This document shows, piece after piece, positions 43,658 to 52,449 of a DNA stretch of 64,000 nt (positions within the stretch are counted from its first letter, which is position 1; every line of letters starts with the position of its first letter). The notes beneath the pieces are model-generated. The model was not told the DNA's origin and did not search any database. It was given only the letters and a program-made list of their open reading frames with translations. The stretch comes from Closterium sp. NIES-65 (Eukaryota > Streptophyta > Zygnematophyceae > Desmidiales > Closteriaceae): the NCBI GenBank assembly GCA_948144175.1, contig CANXME010002409.1, positions 1,307,001 through 1,371,000 on the forward strand, read 5' to 3'. The position numbers and the translations under genes are program-made.

Positions 43658-44155
43658 TGTTGGAGAATCGAGTCTCTGCCGCCCCAGCCCTTTGCACACA
43701 AGGAGCAGCAAGAATGTCGGCGACGGATTGAAGGCTTCGCGAAAATTCAGAAACTTTCGCAGCAAAATCAGATTGCAGCCGAAGACTCGATACAGTTCGG
43801 GATTGCTCTCAAACAGAAGGGTCGACAGTTTATACAGGTTTCTACAAAACAGAATCAGCTATAACAGTACATTCCAGAGATTTCTTATTCATGCACCTCA
43901 TGTGGCTCTCAAGTCACTCAAGGTTCATGGAATCTGAATTGTGCCCAAGTTCCCAAGGAAGTTGCCTTGTCTAGCAGCCTAGTTTGAGCTATCAATCTGC
44001 ATGTTTGTAATGCTTAAGAAGTTGTGCTTTAGTGGGCTTGTTAATCTTGATCATAGTGAAGTTTTCTCTCATCAAGCCAAGTCCAGCAGCTCTGTTGAGC
44101 TTTTCCAGCCAAGTTTCCAGCCTACCAGTCATCAAAGCTACTCTGTTTTGCAAGT
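43658..44155 (+). repeat. 3' LTR of copia E (498 bp)
   Basis: It begins TGTTGGAGAATCG right after the GAGGGGGAG polypurine tract and ends GCAAGT before the TGCTG duplication. Confidence 0.93.
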
Positions 44156-44208
44156 TGCTGAACACTCCAGACGATACGTGTCAAACACGCTGCGACTGTA
44201 ACGTTTTA

Positions 44209-44352
44209 GGGCGTGTCCGAAGTGAAACGTTGATGTCTGTCGGCGGATGTTGGCAAATCCTGACGGTCGGAATCTCCGATCCAAGGGCTGATATTCATCG
44301 ACATCCCCAAACGGATGTCAGCGGATGTCGACGTTTCACTTCGGACACCCCC
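44209..44352. mobile_element. Tourist-like (PIF/Harbinger) MITE, 144 bp, TSD TTA
   Basis: Terminal inverted repeats GGG(C/G)GTGTCCGAAGTGAAAC at both ends extend imperfectly inward (about 40 bp). It is flanked by TTA at 44206-44208 and 44353-44355. The GGGNGTGT terminus with a TTA duplication is characteristic of Tourist MITEs mobilised by PIF/Harbinger transposases. No coding capacity. Confidence 0.88.
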
Positions 44353-44355
44353 TTA

Positions 44356-44671
44356 GTGTCCCTCAGAGGCGTGCATCCTCGAGCGAGTGTACCGACCGAA
44401 CGGGCGAGTCAAACCTGTTTGAGTCACAGATTTCCGCTGTCAGAGCACAACTCTTTCGACCAATCACAGCAAAATATGTCCAACATTCCAGATCGCCCGA
44501 TCTCGATGGTAGATGTATCAGAACGAAGTTTCGATACACATGGGGGGGGATCACTGCGATCAATACGAAGGCGGGGTTATCGGAAGGAAAGTTCTGAGAA
44601 ACTTACTCTCGATAAGGTCGAATTCAGGGACCACGGAGTCGATACTCTGGTACGTCAGGGTCCACTAACAG
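44356..44671. other. Host sequence, no gene recognised
   Basis: It lies between the MITE and the 3' LTR of gypsy D. A GACCAATCACAG motif at about 44458 resembles a CCAAT box. Open frames are at most 90 residues in this stretch and unremarkable. Confidence 0.4.
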
Positions 44672-44950
44672 TGTTATGAGTTGTGAAAGGAAGAGTGCGC
44701 AGAACTCAGTAATGCGCAAGTGATTACAACGTCTGAGCAAACAACGAGGCCTAGGACTATTACAGCAATGCTAGCTAGGCCGAGGTCGCGGGGTCGCGAT
44801 ATGGTTGGGTGCAGGTTCGGGGTTGGAAAACCTGAAGGCGACGCGGTGATGGTTCGGAAGGCGAGGTCGGCGGACCGAGCCTGGTTTTCCGAAAACCGGG
44901 GTTGTACGCGTACAGTGTGACCCAGTAAGGAATCCGGGAAATTCCTTACA
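44672..44950 (-). repeat. 3' LTR of gypsy D (left limit approximate)
   Basis: On minus it starts TGTAAGGAATTTCCCGG directly after the G-tract. The other end is set at TGTTATGAG on plus (44672) to give TG...CA ends, but no second copy is available to confirm it. Confidence 0.5.
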
Positions 44951-44977
44951 CTACCCCCCCCCCCCCCCCCCCCTTTA
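44951..44977 (-). promoter_or_regulatory. Polypurine tract of gypsy D (AAA plus 20 G)
   Basis: An uninterrupted run of 20 C on plus (44954-44973) with TTT beside it, placed between the chromodomain stop (near 44975) and the LTR start. It acts as primer for plus-strand synthesis. The length is unusual and could include assembly error. Confidence 0.75.
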
Positions 44978-47652
44978 AGAAAGGTGGTGAATATCCAAGA
45001 CACCTCGGCGGGTCAGATAAGCATCCACAACCGGATGTCCCTGTAGTGAGTCGGCTGCGACATACGTGTCGTCCTCGCTCGTGCGTTCTTGCCAGCGAAG
45101 TAGGAATTTTACCGAGCGGGCGGCGGCAGTCACATCCACGCGATGATTGAGAATCTTCCAAGGTTCCTGCGTGGGTTCTGCCACGGGGCGTGTGGTCGGC
45201 GCGATAGCTGGCCGAGCAACAGCTGGCAACTGCGGCGGTTCGTAGTGGCGAAGCAGGCTGACGTGGAACGCGTCATGTATTTTCCAGTCGTCGGGCAGCA
45301 ACAACTTCGCGGTGACAGGTGTCACCATCTGGATGACGCGAAATGGTCCCACGTATTTGGGCCGGAGTTTCGCTGGCTGCGGCAGACGAAGGTTCTTGGT
45401 GTCCAGAAGTACGACCTGCCCTGCGCGGAAGGGTAAATTACGTCGATGTTTGTCCGCTTGGTGGCTGGCCGTGGTATTAGCCATACGAATAAAGTCAGCC
45501 GCCTTTGTGCGGGCTGCCTGCAGGTCCGTGACAAACTGCTGCGATCGTGGTACCGGGTTGTCCAAAGTCGTTGATGAGGGTACCACAGGGTCTATCCTGT
45601 AATTCAAGAAGAAGGGTGATTGTTTAGTCGTGGTCGAAGGGGCGTTGTTTTACGCGAACTCCAGCATCGGCAGCGAGTCCTCCCACTTGCGAATATCCGG
45701 GCAGTTGGTGCGAATCAGCTGCTCCATGGTCTGATTTGTCTGTTCTGTCTGTCCGTCGATTTGCGGGTGGTATGACGACGAAAACTGCAGGCGGGTACTG
45801 TACTGTGCCCACGTCTCCTGCCAGAACTTCGACGAAAATTTCGAGTCTCGATCGCCGACGATCGCCGAAGGTAACCCGTGTAGGCGTACGACGGAGGAGA
45901 TGAAGAGTTTTGCTGTATTATTGGCTGTGATCGTCGTTCGGCATGGTGCAATATGCGCCATTTTTGTTAGGCGATCGACGACGACCATGACCGACTCGTT
46001 GCCACTTGTGCCAGCTGGAAGCCCCGTGACGAAATCCATCGTCACCTGTTGCCACGATCGCTCGGGTGGCGCAAGGGGTTGCTGCAGTCCGGCTGGCCTT
46101 TGTCGCGACGACTTCATTGCTTGGCAGGTCGGGCAAGTTGACACGTAGCGCTGCACGTTGGTGAGCATATCCGGCCAGAAATAATTCCGCTACAGCAGCT
46201 TCAGTGTTTTGTCGATGCCAAAATGCCCGGAAAGGTTGGAGTCATGTACCCCCTGCGTCAGCAACTCCCGTAAAGGCTACTAGGCGGGTACCCAAATCCG
46301 GTTCGTACCGGCTTTTAGGTAGTACTTGCCGTGTGGCGTGGCAACCTGCTGGTGCTGGTTCCTAAAAAACCTGTCGATCTTGTAGCCGTGGGTGAATAGT
46401 CCCGTCAGCATCGGGTTGGTGTGGGCGATTAGTACCGCCGCGTTCTGCATGGATGGTCGAGTGAGGGCGTCGGCAATGTTGTTGGCGCCTTTCTTGTACG
46501 TAATGGTGTAGCGAAAATTGGACTCGAGGAAGTCCAACCACCGGATTTGTCGCGGGTTGAGTGTCGGTTGCGTGCGCATGTACTGTAGCGATTTGTGGTC
46601 GGTTCGAATTGTCACGTCGGCTCCCGTGAGGTAGCAGCGCCAGGTACGAAATGCGTGGACGATGGCCATCATTTCTTTGACGTGGACTGGGTAGTTGCGC
46701 TCGGGTGGCTGCATTTTGCGTGATTCGTAGGCGATGGGTTGCAGCCCGTTGCCGAAGTCCTGTAGCAGGACGGCGCCAACAGCGAAATCGCAGACGTCCG
46801 TAACGACTTCGAACGGTCGAGATGGGTCGGCGAGGCGGAGAACCGAGGGCGAACCCAAAATGGTTTTGAGTGCGTCGAAGGCGGACTGCTCCCTCTCCCC
46901 CCACCGAAAATGGTTCTCGTGATGCAGTAGGTCGGCCAGCGGCTTGGTTATCCCTGCCATATTGGGTACAAAACGGCGAACGTAGTTAACAAACCCCAAA
47001 AAACTTTGCAACTCAGGGATATTAGTCGGCGGCTTCCACTTGATGATGGCGTCCACTTTACACGGGTTGATTTTGATGCCTTCGCTAGAAACCACGTGTC
47101 CCAAAAATTCCAACTCCGGCTTTAGAAACTCGCACTTAGACCCTTTCATAACCAGCCGATGCCCCTGTAAACGCCAGAACACCTCCTCCACCTTCTTGTG
47201 TCGCGCTGTACACCAGGATATCATCCAGGTAGACAATCAAATTTTTGTCCAACATGTCCCGAAAGATCCCGTTCATCGTCAGGTGGAAAGTCGAGGGCGC
47301 GTTTGTCAGTCCGAACGGCATCACCGTGAATTCGTAACTGCCGTAGCGTGTGCGAAAAGCTGTCTTCGGGCTGTCGTTAGCGAACACGCAAATTTGGTGG
47401 TAGCCTCCTCGCAGGTCGATTTTGGAGAAATAACGAGCTCCGCGAAGTTGTTGAGCAGATCGTCAGTTCGCGGGATCGGGTAATGCGACTTTATCGAGAC
47501 CCGATTCAGCGCCCGATAATCAATGCACATGCGTAGGCCCCTGTCCTTCTTCGGCGTGAACAGTATCGGCACTGCATACGGCGACGTGCTTGGCCATATA
47601 GACCCCTTGGCTAGTAGATAATCCAGCTGGCTCCGCAACTCGGCGAGCTCTG
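44975..47652 (-). pseudogene. Pol remnant of gypsy D: RT, RNase H, integrase, chromodomain
   Basis: RT begins at the A junction ([21 protein letters not shown]), shifts frame near 47440 and again near 47200, and has Y-L-D-D at 47231-47220. RNase H follows (V-V-T-D-V-C-D-F-A-V-G-A, with Val-Cys in place of the usual A-S), R-T-D-H-K-S-L. A stop near 46280 precedes integrase (C-P-T-C-Q-A-M-K, M-D-F-V-T-G-L-P, D-R-D-S-K-F, S-Y-H-P-Q-I-D-G-Q-T-E), which stops at 45650. The C-terminal frame 45607-44975 ends in a chromodomain (V-K-F-L-L-R-W). Several breaks make it inactive. Confidence 0.85.
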
Positions 47653-47778
47653 TGTCAAACTCATATGCTACAGTCTGTGTAGGCTGTAGTGGGGTAGACA
47701 ATATGGGGTACAACACTTCTAGGTTTTCCTACTTGTACCCACCTGCTTGCTACTTCATTCATTCCTCATTTCTTCACA
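47653..47778 (+). repeat. 5' LTR of copia A (126 bp)
   Basis: TGTCAAACTCATATGC...TTCTTCACA. It has the family core GTAGGCTGTAGTGGGGTA and a perfect GGGTACAA/TTGTACCC inverted repeat. The 3' copy lies outside the window. Confidence 0.88.
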
Positions 47779-47879
47779 TGGTATAGAGCAGGTTCCCTAG
47801 TGGGAACGCTTACTTGGGCCCACCACTTAAACTTTTTTTCTGACCGGAGCGACAGTCGCTCCTGCCCGAGGCGCGCCTT

Positions 47880-49270
47880 GTGGGCTGCCCTTCTATCGAC
47901 CTCTCTTAGAGGCCCCTCTCACGGCCCCTCGCGCCACCCTCAGCGGCCCCGTCGCCGCCCCTAGCGGCCCCGTAGCCGCCCTTCCAGGCCCCTCGCGGCT
48001 CCTAGCGGCCCCGTCACCGCCCCTACGCGGCCCCATCGCCGCCCCTAGCGGCCCTGAGGCCGCCCCTAGCGGCCTCGTTGCCGCCTCCCTACCTACGCGG
48101 CCCCGTTGCCGCCCCTACGCGGCCCCGTTGCCGCCCCTACGCGGCCCCGTTGCCGCCCCTAGCGGCCCCGTAGCCGCCCCTGCGTGGCCCCGTCGCCGCC
48201 CCTAGCGGTCCCGTAGCCGCTCCCCTCCCTACGCGGCCCCGTAGCCGCCCCTACGCAGCCCCGTTGCCGCCCCTACGCGGCCCCGTAGCCGCCCCTAGCG
48301 GCCGCGTAGCCGCCCCTACGCGGCCGCGTCGCCGCCCCTAGCGGCCCCGTAGCCGCTCCCCTCCCTACGCGGCCCCGTAGCCGCCCCTACGCGGCCCCGT
48401 CGCCGCCCCTAGCGGCCCCGTCGCCGCCCCTAGCGGCCCCGTCGCCGCTAACCTCCCTACGCGGCCCCGTTGCCGCCCCTACGCGGCCCCGTTGCCGCCC
48501 CTACGCGGCCCCGTCGCCGCCCCTAGCGGCCCCGTAGCCGCTCCCCTCCCTGCGCGGCCCCGTCGTCGCCCCTACGCGGCCCCGTCGCCGCCCCTACGCG
48601 GCCCCGTCGCCGCCCCTAGTGGCCCCGTCGCCGCCCCTAGCGGCCCCATCGCCGCTGACCTCCCTACGCGGCCCCGTTGCCGCCCCTACGCGGCCTCGTC
48701 GCCGCCCCTACGCGGCCCCGTCGCCGCTCCTAGCGGCCCCGTCGCCGCTCCCCTCCCTACGCGGCCCCGTCGCCGCCTCTACGCGGCCTCATAGCCGCCC
48801 CAACGCGGCCACGTCGCCGCCCCTAGCGGCCCCGTCGCCGCTCCCCTCCCTACGCGGCCCCGTCGCCGCCCCTAGCGGCCCCATCGCCACCCCTACCTGG
48901 CCCCGTCGCCGCCCCTAGCGGGCAGCCGAGCCGCCCAGCAGAAGCAGCCGCCCCTGGAGCAGCCGCCACTGCAGCAGCCGCCCCTAGAGCAGCCGCCGCT
49001 GCAGCAGCCGCCCCTGGAGCAGCCGCCACTGCAGCAGCCGCCCCTGGAGCAGCCGCCACTGCAGCAGCCGCCCCTGGAGCAGCCGCCACTGCAGGAGCCG
49101 CCACTAGAGCAGCCGCCACTGCAGCAGCCGCCCCTGGAGCAGCCGCCACTGCAGCAGCCGCCCCTGGAGCAGCCGCCACTGCAGCAGCCGCCCCTAGAGC
49201 AGCCGCCACTGCAGCAGCCGCCCCTGGAGCAGCCGCCACTGCAGCAGCCGCCCCTGGAGCAGCCACCCCT
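47880..49270 (+). repeat. Two minisatellite blocks in the leader of copia A
   Basis: Block 1 (47930-48930) is built of CGGCCCCGTCGCCGCCCCTA-type units with ACGCGGCC variants. Block 2 (about 48956-49270) has a regular 30-bp unit alternating GCAGCCGCCCCTGGAGCAGC and CGCCACTGCA. Open frames across them (Pro/Arg on plus, Ala/Val on minus) are compositional. Confidence 0.85.
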
Positions 49271-49329
49271 GCAGCTGCCGCGGAGCTCTCGCTCTACAGT
49301 GGTAGTGGCATCGTCGTTGCCGCCATCGT

Positions 49330-50339
49330 ATGCCTGCCCTTCTCGCCACTGGTGAGCACTGCCCTGCCCGTACTGCTGTTACTGCTGCTCTTACTACTAC
49401 TACTCTTTCTACTGCTACTGCTGCTCCTGGCGTGGCCAGATGCAGCTCCAGCGTCGTCCGCGTGAGTCCCTCACCCCCCAACAGCTTCGTGAGTGGTACG
49501 CTAGTTGGGGTTGTCGGGGTGGCCGTAGTGGGAGTCGTCCTGGAGTGAGTAGTTCCGCAGCTGCTTGTAGTGGCAGGTTGCAGCTCCAGCGTCCCCCGCG
49601 TGAGTCCCTCACCCCCCAACAGCTTCGTGAGTGGTACACCAGTTGGGGTTGTCGGGGTGGCAGTAGTGGGAGTCGTCCTGGAGTGGGTAGTTCGGGAGTT
49701 TCTCGTAGTGGCCCGGTGCAGCAGCAGCGTTCTCCGCGTAAGACTCTTTCACCCCATCAACTTCGTGAGTGGTACGCTCAGAGTGGAGGGTCGCTGAGTA
49801 GTGCTCGCTGCCCGTACGTTATTAGCACGGGTGTCCGGACTGGTCAGACTTGCGGGACGCGTAGTCACACAGAGTCCCGCTGCTTCGCGCGTCTGAGCGA
49901 CGCTAGGCGTACAAAGTTTGGCGACGACGCTGAGCTCCCTAACTGGTTGGATCTGCTTAGGCAGAGGGTAGATATCTTTGCTCTTGACTATGATGCTATT
50001 CTCACTGCAATGTATGCATTGTCTACTAGTGCCAAGGGAGTCTGTCACCTGTGTGTGCCGCCTGACCCCGATATCCAGTCTGCTGCTCTAGGTGCTGGTG
50101 AGGCTGCTGCTCTAGGTGCTAGTGCGTCTGCTACCCAAGGTGCTGGTGAGTCTGCTCTCTCAGGTACCACGTCGGCTCAGGCCTTACACACCTTCACCCT
50201 TGACTCGGGTGCTTCCCGCTCCTTCTTTCGAGACCGCACCACACTTACGCCGCTTAGTCGGCCGGTTGCGGTCTCCCTGGCGGACCCCTCTAGGGGTCCT
50301 GTCCTTGCTAGCTTCTCCATTGTCTTACCGTGCCCGGCA
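49330..50339 (+). pseudogene. Gag remnant and protease start of copia A
   Basis: A short Thr/Ala-rich start at 49330 (compare G at 17839) is followed, out of frame, by 49440-50339. The roughly 250-codon Gag domain seen in G and C is missing. Instead there is a 138-bp (46-codon) tandem duplication with units starting at 49440, 49578 and 49716, each containing L-T/S-P-Q/H-Q-L-R-E-W-Y. Then come the zinc cluster C-x13-C-x4-H-x4-C (about 49809-49883), L-R-Q-R-V-D-I-F-A-L-D-Y-D, and protease T-L-D-S-G-A-S (50203 on). Coding stops at the B insertion; exactly 300 codons precede it. Confidence 0.8.
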
Positions 50340-50712
50340 TGTGAGAGTACGACGGCTTATGCCAGCTATGCTTGCTTGCCTCTACTTTATCATGCTATTT
50401 CTAGCATAGGATAATTATATGCATGCATGAATTGCTTGATTTCCTAGGCTAGGTGCTTTCCTATATTTTATTATAGTTATAGCACCGAGCTAGGTTGCGT
50501 GCACCGAATTCTGGCTTTTCGGTTGCCACCGAATTGCCTTCTACCGAATTCGGTAAGGATCTGTTCGGGACGCTTCGCGACCCGCGGAACCTTCGCGTAA
50601 CACCTGGTTACGGGGCCTTGTGTCGAGCCTATATATAGCCTCGTGCTGTACCCAGGTGGACATTCAATTCAATTTGAATCATCTTTTCTGAGCTCGATCC
50701 CAGATCCTCACA
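50340..50712 (+). repeat. 5' LTR of gypsy B (373 bp)
   Basis: It contains a TATA box TATATATA at 50630-50637, an AT-rich left half and an imperfect CTAGGTGCT/AGCACCGAGCTAG inverted pair near 50447-50495. Confidence 0.95.
50630..50637 (+). promoter_or_regulatory. TATA box in gypsy B LTR
   Basis: TATATATA within GAGCCTATATATAGCC, about 75 bp before the LTR end, in the usual position for the U3/R promoter of an LTR. Confidence 0.6.
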
Positions 50713-51302
50713 CTTGGTAATCAGAGCGGGTTTACACGCGAGGTCTTCAACCGCTTAGTTCCGGCCTTTAAAAACCGCGGGGGCGACGACGAAAGCGCCG
50801 ATACGGGTATGTAAAACCAGTTCCGCGCAATTTTTCTAAGTCCCCCTCGATTCGGTTTTCGAACACCCCTCAGATTTACCGGTGGAAAGGTTGGAGTTTC
50901 GACCGTTCGATCGAGCTTCATCTCAACGGCCCAGAGAATTTCGCCCAAAACAGTTGGAATTTGGAGCGTCGGATCGATTTTCTCCTCAACGGCCAAGATT
51001 GGACGCGAATTTCGCCTAAGGGAGATTTACGCAACCTACAGAATTCGCGCTCGTCGATTCTACAGTCAATTTGACTCGCAGTAAGTCGACCAGCACCTAG
51101 AATTCGATTATTTCCGTCGCGCATCTTCCTGTAAATCGCCAAATGGAGGGAAAAGGAGATATTTCAGTACAGAAAATCGCGGAGTTACGTGCTGAGCATA
51201 AGCAAATACGTGCAGCGCTCCCACGACTCGAAAAACTCCTTGCGAACCAGTCGGCAACCGCCACAGCAGCAGCGACAACAGTAGCAGCAGCAGCAGCGGC
51301 TA

Positions 51303-51433
51303 TGTCAGAACATTATAGCTTATGCTTTTGTGTAGGCTATAGTGGGGTATCCCATAGGGGGTACAACCCAATTAGGGTTAGTACTTGTACCCACTTCACT
51401 CATAGTTCATTCATTCTCGTTCTATTCTTCTCA
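51303..51433 (+). repeat. 5' LTR of copia C (131 bp)
   Basis: TGTCAGAACATTATAGC...TATTCTTCTCA. It has the family core and a GGGTACAA/TTGTACCC inverted repeat enclosing TTAGGGTTAG. Confidence 0.95.
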
Positions 51434-51539
51434 TGGTATAGAGCAGGTTCCCCTGTGGGAACTGTGCTTAGGGCCCACCACTTCGAACTTTTTTTCCTGC
51501 CCGGAGCGCGCTCCGGGCTCTCTCTCTCGATCTGTCGAC

Positions 51540-52330
51540 CTACCCTACGGCTCCTAGACGCCCGCGCGCCGCCCTCAGACGCCCGCGCGCCGCCCGTCCC
51601 GGCCCTTCGACGCCCGCGCGCCGCCCTTAGCCGCCCGCCGCCAGTCTCGGCCCCTAGACGCCTGCCCGCTGCCCGTCCAGGCCCCACGCCGCCCGCGCGC
51701 CGCCCTTAGCCGCCCGCGCGCCGCTCGTCAGGCCCCGAGCCGCCGTCGCGCCACCCTTAGGCGCTCGTGCGGCGCCCGTCCCGGCCCGTCGGCGCCGTGT
51801 GCCGCCCGTCCCGGCCTCGCGCCACCCGTGCGCCGCCCGTCAGGCCCCACGCCGCCGTCGCGCCGCCCGTTCTGGCCCGTCGACGCCGTGCGCCGCCCGT
51901 CCCGGCCTCACGCCACCCGTGCGCCGCCCATCCCCGCCGCGCACAGCCGTCCCGGCCCCTCGGCGCCCGTGCGCCGCCCGTCCTGGCCCCTCGCCACCGT
52001 CCCGGCCCCAAGCCGCCCGTGCGTCGCTCGTCCCGGCCCCGCTCCCAGCCGCCCGTGCGCCACCCGTCCCAGCCGTGCGCCGCCGTCCTGGCCCCGCACC
52101 GCCCGTGCGCCACCTGTCCCTGCCGCACGCCGCCGTCCCGGCCCCACGCCGCCCGTACGCCGCTGTGACACCCAACCGCCCGTGCCACCCGCGTCACCCG
52201 AGCCACCCGAGCCGCCTGCGCCGCTGAGGAGCCGAGCCGCACGAGCCGCCAATGCCGCTGAGTGCCCGAGCCGCCCGAGCCGCCCGAGCCGCCTGCGCCG
52301 CCCGAGCCGCCCGAGTCGCCTGAGGAGCCG
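51540..52330 (+). repeat. GC-rich repeat leader of copia C
   Basis: Irregular units of the type CCCGTGCGCCGCCCGTCCCG, changing after 52170 to GAGCCGCCCGAGCC repeats. Several frames are open (Pro/Arg/Ala) without meaningful protein content. Confidence 0.8.
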
Positions 52331-52449
52331 AGCCGCTGGTCCAACGGAGCTGCTGTTGCTGCTGGGCCGACCGAGCTGCTGTGTTCCCGTGTTGCTGTGC
52401 TGCTGAGCTGCCCGACCCGTCCTGTCTGGTGAGACCGTCGACTGCTGAC

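Larger units (their letters stand above)
37572..44155 (+). mobile_element. Ty1/copia element E, nearly intact, TSD TGCTG
   Basis: Two 498-bp LTRs (37572-38069, 43658-44155) are flanked by TGCTG at 37567-37571 and 44156-44160. The PBS TGGTATCAGAGCCCG (38070-38084) matches the usual plant initiator-Met type. The PPT GAGGGGGAG directly precedes the 3' LTR. LTRs differ at about three positions by eye. The LTR starts TGTTGG but ends CAAGT rather than the usual CA. It is a typical plant-type copia, unrelated to the short-LTR family. One in-frame stop is the only visible lesion. Confidence 0.95.
44672..47652 (-). mobile_element. Ty3/gypsy chromovirus D, 3' half (interrupted by A)
   Basis: The minus-strand order is RT, RNase H, integrase, chromodomain, then a polypurine tract of 20 G (44973-44954) and a 3' LTR. 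The 5' part (rest of RT, protease, Gag, 5' LTR) is separated by copia A, whose left LTR starts at 47653, and would lie beyond the window. The adjacent bases CTCTG (47648-47652) are the expected A target site. Confidence 0.85.

Noticed and set aside
44000..44679. 215-residue ORF (44032-44679)
   Set aside because: It runs from the E LTR through the MITE into flanking DNA; a chance open frame.
48492..49266. Pro/Arg and Ala/Val ORFs in the copia A leader
   Set aside because: Same reason: repeat-derived open frames on both strands.
51767..52406. Overlapping Pro/Arg/Ala ORFs in all frames of the copia C leader
   Set aside because: Stop-poor GC-rich repeats; no conservation with leaders of sister elements.
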